DNA of 64,000 bases from Aspidiotus rigidus. Lineage: Eukaryota > Arthropoda > Insecta > Hemiptera > Diaspididae. The first letter of the stretch is position 1, and every line of letters begins with the position of its first letter. This document shows positions 39,280 to 51,000 of the stretch, one piece after another. Made by a program: the position numbers and the translations under genes. The DNA is taken from the NCBI GenBank assembly GCA_035079385.1, contig JAVHKY010000029.1, positions 12,400,001-12,464,000 of the forward strand, written 5' to 3'. The notes under the pieces were generated by a model. It saw nothing but the letters and a program-made list of their open reading frames with translations, ran no database searches and was not told where the DNA came from.

Positions 39280-40855
39280 ACGAAATTTTCGGAGGTGACC
39301 GAGCGTATCATGAGAATGTATATAGAAAACTTTCATCATGGGGTGACCTCGGTTCTCGCTTGTTGACTCCATTCTATCGAGTAGATTGTTTTCCTCAGTT
39401 ATTATGAAATACATCTCATTGTATACGTAAATAAGGGGAGGATAATATTATCGGTGAGCGATTTTCCTGTCTGCGCGATGATTCAACCTTCCGTAAATAC
39501 GAGTATTTTATCAAATCGAATCGTATTGAAGTTGCCGAAAAAAATAAGAAGGTAATATCGTACAATAATATATTGACATATGCGAGAGACTCCTGTAGGA
39601 GGCGAAGAGGAATGAATATTTCGAGAAAAACAAGATAAACTCGAGAAAAAGCGACCTTAAGCTTTATTCTGTTTACAGGAAAGACATGTTTTTTTTTTAT
39701 TTCTTTCTATTTTGCGAAAAATTTCTACAACGCGTATAAACCTGCGCAATAATAAAAAAAAGAGTCCGTGCACTCTGTGTACAATATTACAGTGCCCTAC
39801 ATATAAGTGCATCGGTTGCAATAAGACGCAGATAAGATATCTACTTTCATGGCCATCGCGAAATTATTTTTTTCATACCATTTATGAGTTCTTTGTCGAG
39901 TTTCATCATTTTCATTCTCGTTCCTCCTCGCTCTCTCTTCTTTCTCTTTCGCACGTTTCTCGCTTACCATCGTTGCGATAAATTTGAAATGTATAGAATG
40001 TAAATTTCTTTCGCCCTCCGCGCGAAAAGTTGTAGATAGTCGTGGCAGCGTGGCCGAATTTTCTTTGAATTACTCGATGAGTAGGTAATCCTGACTAAAT
40101 TCCACTCAATGTGACACGAAAAATGTGCGTAGATAGCGTTTGAGAGAATTTTTTAATGAATATGCGAACCAAACGTGAGAATAAATCATAGTACGAATAA
40201 TATAATTTCGATAGAAAAAGGACGAAAGAATTTTCTCACGTTTTAAGTAATAAGTTTGCAGGATCATCCTTCCAAAGGGTTCAATTTTTAGAACATTCGT
40301 CGGAGAATTGAGCTCTTTTGTTTTATTAGCACACGGACACCTAAAGGGGTATCTGGGAGGTCCTAATATCCCTACATAACGGAGGTTGTGAATATCGGAT
40401 AATTTGAACCAGGCGCAGATTTATTCTTATCAGATTTCATCAGATTTCTAGGAAAGGGGTCCTTGTGCCAAAACAGGTATTTACAGTATTAATAGAACAA
40501 CAGTAAATGATTGGAGAAATTTCGCTTATCCCAACATCTGTAGTTCTCTCACCCCACCTTCGAACTGCATGGACCCAAGTCTGCACAATTCAAGATGATA
40601 TCTACAGCACAAACAAAACTTTTACAATTTGAGCTTCAATACTGCGTACTATTCACAAATTTATTCCTCTGGAACAGGCCTCAATTTTCGATATCTGTCG
40701 CTGTTGCAAGCTTTCGACACAAATCGATATAGAAACAATGATCTACCATTATGAGTTTTTTCTTGAAAGAAGGAAGGGAGAACTCTTGTCTTCAGATTGG
40801 GAAGATGAACTAGGGTGAGAAGGAAGATCGAGGGCAGTTCATCATGCTAACGATT
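39280..40855. other. Intergenic DNA, nothing recognised
   Basis: AT-rich sequence with short ORFs only. No repeats or motifs that I can name. Confidence 0.4.
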
Positions 40856-40859
40856 TTCT

Positions 40860-42100
40860 CATGATAGTTTCAGAGGAAGTTTGTGATGCAGGAAGGGAAA
40901 TAATGGCGGAACCGGATGTTTTGAGAACAAGAGAAGTGTTGAACGATTGATCGTCAGTATTGCAGAGGCGTAAAAAGAGAGAAGAGTGGATGAGACGTGT
41001 ATTGTCTTTTCCGAGATGTGTCAGGATGACAGCAGTCTGAAGTAGACCAAGGCATCAAGGTTAATTGACATGTTTCGTATCTTTCCTGAAATTTCCTGAA
41101 TATTAGCCCCTAATTTCGAAATTTGTGAGTTCACACCAGGTATGACGTCATCAGCCGTAACCCGGAGGCCTAGTATAAGGGTGACTCGAGCAGTATTATC
41201 ATTATGCCTAGTATAATGGAGACTGTTAGGAGGCTTGCGAGTGGTCTGAGTGTTCGCGAGCATAGAAGAGAGTAAGGAAATGAGAGAGCCCAAGTTGGAT
41301 GGTTATGACGTCACTAATGTTGAGATATATAGGGGCTCGCTAGCTTAACTTACAGACGCTCATGTTAATCCAAGGCTCGTTCGCCCTCTTTAGCTAGATA
41401 GCTTACCACACCTACATTAGTCCAAGAAAGGGGCGTACGCATCTGTGAGAACATTTCGCAAACCAGACCATGATTTCATCACAAAGCAGGCGTAGCCTCA
41501 AAATATAAATAAGTTCACTTATTAGTAGACATGACGTGATCTTTATTTACTGGGCTCTGTCAGAAAACCTTTCGTATTTTAATAGATCAAAGCTTGTTGG
41601 AGGATGAGGAGGACCAAAAGTTATGCTAGTAGGAGAGGTGGAAAGAGCAATAAAAAGAATCGAGCTCTTACAGGGGGCATGGATCACCCTGACTGCTTTT
41701 CGACGAGGTCTACTACGTCATTTTTCTTGAAATCGATGTGTCCCAGCATCCATAGAAAAGAGATGGAGGAATAAGGGGGTGCCGATTTGAACTCGTGGGA
41801 GGGAAATTCTGCAGAAATAATTTTGTTGATGTGTTGTTTGTATTTGAAGATAATTATTTTGGGACCTGAGTAAGATCGAGACGGGTGTCAGGGATAGAGA
41901 TCAAAACTTACTAATGTCCAGTTTTTAGAATGAGCGACTAGGTTGGATTGAAGCGACAGAAGGGCTGGATTACGTGGGTTGAAAGCATTAAAAAAGATAG
42001 AAAGATTTGGGTATTGGGCTGTTGAGGCTAGAAAGTTCGCAGAACCGAGAGATTGACCTTTTTGACTGGCCTCTCCTCCATGCATCATCGTAAAATCCAC
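40860..42100 (-). pseudogene. Degenerate Jockey-family non-LTR element, copy A (3' part)
   Basis: The minus strand at about 41990-42040 encodes FLASTAQYPNLSIFFNAF, matching FLDSTAQYPNISTFQ of the clearer relic at 53.3 kb. In Jockey-type elements this stretch follows the reverse transcriptase. The far end also matches: accggatgttttgagaac, then gaagtgttgaacgattgatcgtcagtatt, near 40913-40963 parallels 52888-52945. Both ends therefore belong to the same family, and stops and frameshifts are abundant. Earlier reverse-transcriptase domains are missing in this copy, consistent with 5' truncation. Confidence 0.55.
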
Positions 42101-42379
42101 AATTTGGGACCTTTCCTAGAAGACTATAGGCACCACACAACTGCGTACCAATTTGTTCGCCTCTAGTAAAGGTGAACAAACCATTAACTTTCGGGTTATC
42201 TGCGATGAGAACGCGTCGTCTAACATTGTCTTTCTGATAAATCGACCTTGGCCGCTCACGTGCCGTCTAAAAAAGTCGTTCGCGCGAATTTAAAAGTTGT
42301 AAATATAATTTCGGCCCATTTTTTTCTGACCGTCTAATAAAAAATTTGCCTAATTTCTTCGACATAACGCGCTTTCCTC

Positions 42380-42405
42380 TTTTTTTTCTCTCTCTCTCTC
42401 TCGCC
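42380..42405 (+). repeat. CT microsatellite
   Basis: A pyrimidine tract ending in (TC) repeats, directly before cgccagaaaac. Simple-sequence DNA. Confidence 0.7.
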
Positions 42406-43160
42406 AGAAAACACTATCGATGTGTTTCCCCCTATCATTAAGAAATATTTACCTTAAAATTGCATTTAACCTTATCGCGGCTTCGAGGGGTCTTATCGTG
42501 AAAGGAAACATACATCGATACGCAATAAAACAGAAGCTTATACTCACTATCTATACTTTTTGTTCCATGAATATATAATACAAAATTCAACTTCCTTTTT
42601 TCGAGGAAATTTGCAACATTTTGCATACTACGTACATACACGAACTTGAAATTGACTGATGCAGTATATAACCTTACAATGTGATAGAGAAAATACGCGA
42701 TTGTTTAGGTGATTTCAGGAGAAAATAGGATTCCAGAGTAAACAATATGGCACAAAATTTGAACCTTCTGTTCCTCTATTGCGAAAATATTTAGTCAGCC
42801 GGGCGTATATTTACTCAATTTTTGAAGGAGAAAGCATAAAGTTTCGAATAAATCGGGTCTTTGACTGTCTTACTAGGAAATTTCAAGTGTAATTTAAATG
42901 AAAATAAAAGGTAGAATTATATCTATTACTGTCAGTGATGAAATTTTGGATTTTGTTAACCCGTTTTCCGTACAAACCAATGACTCCCTAAAGAAAATAT
43001 CATCGACATACATTCGCAAAAATTCAGAAGTTATCTAATTATTGCCAGCGATCGCAATAAATATTCATTCTCCGTAAAAATTTACTTCTCGATGAATCTT
43101 ATAAGAACATGGTCCTCCTATATTCACGGTGACGAATATTTTGAATTTGATTTTTACTAC

Positions 43161-43539
43161 CGGAACTAAATAGTTTTACTCGTAAATGTATTGTCTATTT
43201 ATAGACCTGCAGTTTGGCGATGGAATTCTTACTAGTGTGAGAATGTGTGATGTCACTATAAAGAAATCAGACGATAAATTTGTTAACACATGTTCGGGTT
43301 TTACTTTCCGTCGAAGTATTTCCTCAAGGCTGTCGGCACTACCCTTAAGAGATCGGAACTAAATAGTTTTACTCGTAAATGTATTGTCTATTTATAGACC
43401 TGCAGTTTGGCGATGGAATTCTTACTAGTGTATGTGTGATGTCACTAAGAAATCAGACGATAAATTTGTTAATACATGTTCGGGTTTTACTTTCCGTCGA
43501 AGTATTTCCTCAATGCTGTCGGCACTACCCTTAATAGAT
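43161..43539 (+). repeat. Recent tandem duplication, two units of 193 and 186 bases
   Basis: Unit 1 (43161-43353) and unit 2 (43354-43539) are adjacent and nearly identical, starting cggaactaaatagttttact and ending cactacccttaa. Unit 2 lacks about seven bases in two small deletions and has a few substitutions. There is no coding potential. The high identity indicates a recent event. Confidence 0.92.
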
Positions 43540-45608
43540 ATAGCGCACAAAAAATACTAAAAACAAGTATGTAACTCTTCAATGAAGAGGATACTTTGAC
43601 CTTTTACAGAGAAATGGGAACTCCCACACAGATTTTCTAGAAAAACAAGTTCGGATCTTTGTCGGCGTATTTTTAGATTTCACTTTCCGGAAAACCTTTT
43701 CTCTACCCTCCGCTTCGAAAGAATGGGAATTTTACCTACGGAGAAGAAAAATTTGAAAAATCTCCGAAGCATCCGTCTTGTGAATAGAAAAATTAATTCC
43801 GGACCTTTGAAAGTACAAGTAAAAGAACTTGTCCTGACAGATAATAAAATAACCGTTAGAAAAATTGAAACATCAAAATGGACCGACGTTTTCGATACAC
43901 AATATTCATCCTCCGGGTCTATAATCGCTACACCTTTTTGGATTTCACTTTCGACTTTCTCGACTACCCTAATCCGATATGGTGAATAAAGAACGAAAAA
44001 TCTCGGAAGCATTCATAAATTAATTTGGGCGAAAAATAGATGTCATATTTCTATGATAGCTATAGGTTTCAAACTAGGGGGAAATTTGGGAAGGTAGAAA
44101 GTTGAGTGAGGTCTGGACCAACAGAGGACAGAAATTATTCTACGCGCAGTTTGTGACGTAGGTAGCACATTGTGCCTTGTTGGTCAATGAAACTCCTCGA
44201 GAGCTTTTGACTTTATTCATAGTCAGGAAATCTATATTGTATCGATATACAATATTGACTTTTCAAAGACACATTACGGCATTCGATTTCATTAACTTAC
44301 TGATTCACCAGATTGAACGCATCTTCTCTCAACAACCGGTTTCTGGCAAAGATTACTACATTCACATCCCTCCTTCCGCTATTACAAAAACCAAAATAAT
44401 GAACGAGCATCACTCTCGAGCGCTCGTTTTCTTGTCGGTCAAGCCGAAAAAAATCATCGTTTTCCCTCTCTCGCTGGAACCATTAAACTCGTACACGTAT
44501 TTACGATTCTCTACATTCTTCCTCTTTACCTACACCTGATTATTATTACATAAACTGGAAAGAACGTTGACTCGACGAGTATTATAGGCCGTTAAAATTT
44601 CTCCCGATATACATTCGGAATCGTGAGCGCGGTGCGTGTTTACTGATGCGGTCGCATCGGTCGTATGGTACGAACGTACCTTCTCTCCGAACCCGGGAGC
44701 CTTCCTTCCTTCCTTCTTCTACTATACTATACTAACATTGGCAATGAAACACGAATGTGTGTCACGGTGCCCACGGTAACAATAATGATACGAACGGCAA
44801 CACCGATCGTCCGCGTCGCCGCCGAGGCAAGCGCGCAGTGCCGTCGTGGATTCTTAACCCGTTATCGAAGAACGCAGAGCTGTGGTAGTTGAGTGTTATA
44901 TGGTTGTGGTGGAGCGACGCGGTGGCGGGGAAAGTAGGAATTAATTATACCGTTATTTCTCGTTTGTTGTTAGTATGTCGGTCAATGATCTCAGCATCAC
45001 GTCTTTCTTTTTTCCTCTCTTCCCGAACTGAAAAACGTGGTAACTTTCTTACCGTCATGACCTTCCCCGAGTATAATGCTGGGGCAAACGTATCTATGTA
45101 TGAAAATGATCACTATATGGTTCTACCTCGTACCGAAAGTACAACAACGTTCGGTGAACGCTGTCAATCTATTTTCTTCCCATTTTCTCGAGTGATTACC
45201 GGCAATTAAGCTGATTGTCACGTATATACCTGACATACCCTTTTAACATATACAGCGCGCGGATTATACATCGTTAACGAGCCAGTACGGGCTGCGTACA
45301 TACGTACGTAGCGCTGCTAACGACGATTTTTAAAAGCGAATTTTAATTTGTAACTGTACGGAAAGAAGAATAAGTTGAGAGTGTAAAGTAAGTCGCGTTC
45401 CCATTATGACGTCGAGTCTTTGATTTCGCTCAGAAAGGTTCGCCCTATACCTACATGGGTTGAGTTTGAGTTCTTTGGATACCTGCAAAACCGAGCGTGG
45501 TCCGTCTACAGTTAGATAAATTTTCATATTCACTCTTATTCTCCTATCTCGTCAAGGATGAGTTATTAAGAACCTAATCCTATCGAATCCCCTTTCTCGA
45601 AGGCACTT
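43540..45608. other. Intergenic region including a CpG-rich patch at about 44600-44960
   Basis: Most is AT-rich with no recognised gene. The part from about 44600 to 44960 is CpG-rich and promoter-like (gtccgcgtcgccgccgagg). ORFs at 43723-43989 and 44889-45209 on the plus strand match nothing I know and are not claimed as genes. Confidence 0.35.
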
Positions 45609-45774
45609 TAGGTACGCGCAGGTAAAATGGACCACCATCTCAGGCGAGCGCTGTCGATTGAGTGCGCAAAGCGCCGCGGTAGAGTTGAAAACGGGCGCTG
45701 CGCAAACACTACCGACAGCGCTCGCTGGTTCATTAGGAATCGAAATGGTGGTCCACTTTACTTGTGCGTGGCTA
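45609..45774. repeat. GC-rich foldback element
   Basis: The outer parts, taggtacgcgcaggtaaaa and following at 45609-45638, pair with 45745-45774. Both contain tggaccaccat or its complement. The inner gcgagcgctgtcg at 45644-45656 pairs with 45713-45725. The left arm lacks about 18 bases present in the right arm. The centre is CpG-rich, unlike the flanks. Probable miniature foldback transposon. Confidence 0.75.
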
Positions 45775-46074
45775 TAGTGCCGTAATTTATCCTGTCTTCA
45801 AAGACTTTTCGCTGAGTATTACGTCTCTTACAACCATATCAACTGCCACAATTGCACTTCACCCCACATGAGTGTAGGATCGCTGGAACATCCTACCTCT
45901 TCTCTTATCTAGTTCATTGAAACATACATTTAGGTAAGATGACCCTCCATAAGAAGATATTACCTGATTGATCATCTGATCAGACAACTTAGCCCAATAT
46001 CAAGAAATGAAATTAATACTCTTAAGTCCTTTTAGTGCTCTGTAGTTTCCTGAGAAGCTCGTTGTATATTCACA

Positions 46075-47065
46075 GGACTTGAAAAAGCTCTTTTGATCTT
46101 TGTAGAAAACCTTCTCGTCTACTTTCTAACCATTTCCTCTCATTAGAACGTTCCTTCGAGGATGGATACCCAAGGAGATAGAGAGATTCCTCTCCCAAAA
46201 TTTTCTCTTGCGTCCACAAGGGAACAAACTTGAAGACTCATCAACAGTGTTAGCTGAGGAAAATACTTTCTAAGCATGCTCTCTCACTAAAACGTACTTC
46301 CAGAAGAGGTACACGGGGAGAGGATAGAAAGATTCCAGTCCCAAAATTGTCTCCTGGATTCATAGGGAAACAAATTTGAAGGCTCATCAACAGCGTTAGC
46401 TGAAGAAAGCAGAGAACCTTCATGGTCGATTCTCTAATTTTCAAGCCCGAAACCCGCATAAGACAAGGATTCTAAACATTGTGAATTTTGAATCGACGCG
46501 ACGTCATCAACTTGAAAAAATTGCGCCAAAGATGAAAAAAACAGACAGGAAAGACGTCACCAGTTAAATCGTCGTTAGAACGTTACGTCATAAGGAGATA
46601 TTGTCTGGAAAGTTGAGAAGAAAAATTCAATTTCCCCTCTTGATATACATCTAGTTAACTCGGATATTGAGATTTTTCCAAGTCCCACTCCTCATATCGT
46701 TGAAATTTTCCCAAGTCAAGATCAATCCAAGGTCAGAAGAATGAGGAAAGAGATGAAAGTTTTCTCGTACCTCCCCCCCCCCCAAAAAAAAAAAGAAAAG
46801 TACTTGGATATTGAACAGCCCGACGAAGCCTCTTTCAGGTTACCCAGGGTACTCTAAGAAACTTCTTAGCAGTTCTTGTCCGTAAGGTTCCGTGCAAGCC
46901 CTATTTGAAAATTGTGTACGAAATGGGAAAAGTCTTGAGCCATCGTTAAACGTCGATAAGCCAGAATACCTATCCTTCCTCAGAAGCCAGAGATATTTCA
47001 CACTCCATATAGAGTTTCGGTTATGGCGAACTTCTTTCTCCCGCTTAATCTGTTTACGACCTCTT
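46075..47065 (+). repeat. Tandem segmental duplication, unit 1
   Basis: This unit aligns in order with 47250-48060. Matching landmarks are ggacttgaaaaagct, cgtaaggttccg/tgtaaggttccg, gtcgataagcca, and ctgtttacgacctc. It contains an additional internal duplication (46144-46264 against 46289-46411, sharing atcaacagygttagctga). Divergence is substantial, so the event is old. No coding content was recognised. Confidence 0.7.
46773..46794 (+). repeat. C11A11 homopolymer junction
   Basis: A run of C followed directly by a run of A. Such tracts are prone to sequencing error, so indel accuracy here is doubtful. Confidence 0.85.
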
Positions 47066-47249
47066 AGGGCCGGCGAACATAGTGGTGCAACCGTGCACTT
47101 GCACCTACTGAAAATTTCCAGCACCTACGAAGAAAAATTCTCTATCATGTATTTTTTTTTTTTTCATTGATTACTGGAATTTTGAGTTTGCACCGACGGG
47201 AAAAATGAAAAAGTGCCGACCCTGCAACCTCTTATAGACGCACGATTCC

Positions 47250-48060
47250 AGGACTTGAAAAAGCTTTTTTGACCTTCGTAAAAAACCTTCTTTCTAATCT
47301 TCTCGGAAAATAACCTGCCCTCCCACTTAAACGTACCTTCAGAAAAGAGTTACCTAAGGAAAGCAGAGAACCTTTATGTTCGTGTTTTAACGATTCTATA
47401 ACACTCAAAGGTCGAAATGTTGACCTCCAAGTCTCCAAAATTTCCAAGCATCGAGCTCCCATAAGGGAAGGATTTTGAAAATTTTGAATTTTCATTCCAA
47501 TAGAGGGAATAAGACGATTCACGATGTGACGTCATCAACTTAGCAAGACGAAACGATGTTACCACTTTCTTACAGAAAAATAGCGATATCTTTCTAACCC
47601 TTCCCCCTTCCCATTTCATATTTCTCAGAAATTTGCATTTTTCCAAGTTTCTTTTCTCACATCTATAGCTTGAAAGTTGAAATTTCTTCAAGTCAAGATC
47701 TTTTCAAAGTCTGAGGTTAGATAAAGATGTTTTCTACTCTCTGTATAGGCCAAAGAAGTCTTTGTCGGGCTAGAAACTTCTTAGGACGAGTAGTTCTTGT
47801 CTGTAAGGTTCCGAGCAGGCTCATATTTGAAAACTGCATAGGTGACCTTTTCAAAAGCCACGAAGAATGGGAAAGTCTTCAGCCACCAACATACGTCGAT
47901 AAGCCAAAGCAACTACCCTTCCTCAAAGGCTAGCCAAAGATATTCTATATTTTACAAAAAGTTTGGTTATGATGGCAAACTTCTTTCCCCCGCTTCCTAC
48001 CTCTATCTGTTTACGACCTCCTATATAGAAGCACGTACTTCTAGATACGATTCTTTTGTA
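47250..48060 (+). repeat. Tandem segmental duplication, unit 2
   Basis: This is the partner of 46075-47065, with blocks in the same order and orientation. It is shorter because it lacks most of the internally duplicated part of unit 1. Confidence 0.7.
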
Positions 48061-51000
48061 AAATGCCTTCACGTATGATATAGTAATTACACCGATCCAG
48101 ACTGTAGAAAGGGCGGATAAGAAAGGAAAATCGAAAACGAAACCTCGACTAGTTCGCGCTCCAGCGTAATACGCATGTGCACAACGTCCGCAGCATAAAT
48201 ACAGTATTATATTCTTTTCTCGTGCTAATAGACGGAAGAACCAGTTCGCGTCGATGTTTGTTGGTAATATAATCATTGACCTTACGAGTGCCGTCGATGA
48301 CTGTATATTAGCGAAAATGGAAACAGGTACAAGATGGCGAACGTTACAGAGAGAACAATGACCTTCTAAAAAGTTGCCTCCGATGCATAATATAATGAGT
48401 ATATCGTAGCGCGCGCGGCGGCGCGCGAGAACTTCAGAAGAGCAACGCGACGAAAATGTCTACATCAAGCGTACTCGTGTTGACGCGCGAGGAAAGAAAA
48501 CGCGATACGAATGAAAATTTTTTTTGTTTTCCCGAGCGCGCGGCGCCTGACGCTCTTCAACGTATGCAACACATCGACCATCGTCCTGGATAGTGAAATA
48601 GTTCCACTTTTCCAAAAGCGCGAACAATGCAATCGAACGTTATTTATTTATGATTTCACGGTGCGCATATACAGTATACCTATACATGTACCACTATAGG
48701 AGCAGAACGAATTAATGAGCACACACTTTTTGAGAGAAAGAAAAGAAAAAAGACGAATTGAAGGATCACAAATTTTTTGCTATAACAGCAACTAATATAT
48801 AATGTATTACAGTTAGCCAAGAGGAAGTACAGCTAATCGATTTTTCTGGGTTAATTAAGTCCTCTTTTTTCCCCCTCGTATTTCTGGTAGTAATTAGTAT
48901 CGAGTGAAGCTATCGTAATACAGTAAGTATATTATGCTCGAGTCTTGCTGAAGAATTCGCGGTATGATAACGGAATGTCGTGGGTCATGGAATAGAATGA
49001 ATTTCAGACAGTCAGTGCATAAGTCATTAGCTCGATAACTTTCATTACAGTTATAACGTATAATGCCCTCGATCTATTTGCCAGACTCAGCAATATGACG
49101 CAGCTATTTACCAATTCCAAGAAAGAAAAAAAAAAAAAAAAAAAAAGAGGTAACGAAACGTATGGATGAGTGGAGTGACTTTTTCCTCGACCAGGGATTT
49201 CAATTTTTTCTCAAAGTTGATGATTTTTCGCAGAGCGATAAGCTAGAACCTGTCTTTGATTTATTTTATCTAAATTATAGCTGGAACACGTGGCAATATT
49301 ACACAACACGTGCACATTAAATTCCTTTCATTATTTTTAACTTTCGTTACAAGGTTATCTAACGTGATGCACACATATATAAATAACAAGACCAAGAATT
49401 GATATGCTTTCTTTGAAACGATATGCACCTTACAAAGTACATATGTTGTCGATAGGAAATCAACAGTTTTCATGAAATATGAAAATTTCATGCACACGAT
49501 CGTTCAATATTGATGATCAAATAGCGGACAACTTCCTTATCTCTTAGTTTGCTCCTAGGAATAACAAACACCGGAAACATTGAGTCCATTTGGCGTGAGC
49601 TTTTTGAGTCACACGTGGATTCAGACGAACAGCGCTTATGTCGTATGTCTTACTAGGAGGGAGACTACAAAATGGTTCAGGGAAATGTGTAATGAGCTGT
49701 AGCATTTCTTAATCCACAAAGTCGGGCCAGATTGTTTGCTGTTGGTCTTTACCTATACATAGAGGAAAGTTTTGTAATATATGACCGTTCTCCGAAGAAT
49801 AATGGGAGAAAGATCGACGGTTTCCTTTGAGTGGCTTAGTATCTATAGAGTCTTCATTTAACGAGACCTTGACCACAAGCTATCTACCTGACTTTGTGGT
49901 TCGTAGTACAATTTGTAAATCCAGCATGAACGAAGGAAACGAAAAGGCGAATCACTATATAAATCAGTTTCACCGCTGTTGTGCATGACGAAAAAAATTG
50001 TAGATTCACATGGTAAGGACAGATATAATCCAAAGTACAGACTACCTAACGGAATCGAAAAGAGAGAGAAAGCACATCTGCTGATTCCGGGGTCAGGTAT
50101 CGCCCATCGAGCAGGTATACCTATGAAAATAACAAAACTTCCCTGCTATATACAACCAAAATCAGAAATCAGTATCCACACAATGAAATATTTCTTTTTT
50201 CTACACCCGTTACCTTGAAGGATATTATTCTTGCCGACGACTCACTTTCATAATTCAGTATCTAGCTTTTTCAAGTTCCATAAATCAAGGAATGCAATTG
50301 TCACCCGAACACCTATATACTGGTGAAAAACAAGATAGCAAACGAAATCTCAAGGAAGCCAACGCACACCAACACTCTCGCTTCAAACGATCCATACCAA
50401 CACTCAGGCACAAGTTGGCGGCTTCTGTCCTGGAAAATAATGAAGAGGCAGATCGCGACTGCCAAGGCTACTAGAGGCGTAGTTGTGGGAGTCATTGGCA
50501 GCCGTGCAGTCAGAACGTAGATAGATTATGATGTGAATACGGGTACAACCCAACTTTGAAGAAAAAAATAAGCAATGACAAGACGAAAGTAAGTGTGTCT
50601 AGGGGAACTTGAAGCATCTACTTTGGTGGGACTAGGAAATTTTAATAGTCCTTGTCCTTCGACGTTAGGTCTGGACAAGATTGTATCCACAACTTCGGGA
50701 AATATTCGATAAGGGTTCATCAGCATTATACCAAGAAAATAACTTTTTTCTTGTCGCTCCTTCGATGTGTACCTCTTTAGTTTTCTCATAAACGATAATC
50801 GACACGTTCCCTTGTCGTTGACTTCTAGTAAATTATGCATTTTATTCTCTCGCAGCAAAGTTTTACTCGTATCGCATTCGATTACGTCACGATTAAGAAA
50901 GAATATACCGTTACAAGTGAAAAAATATGTCACGTATAAATATTTTATACAATATTATGTGAATTGATAGAGCGAAGTATATTAAAGAAAATTTACACGA

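Noticed and set aside
50526..50933. 135-codon minus-strand ORF
   Set aside because: No recognisable domain or supporting promoter or splice features.
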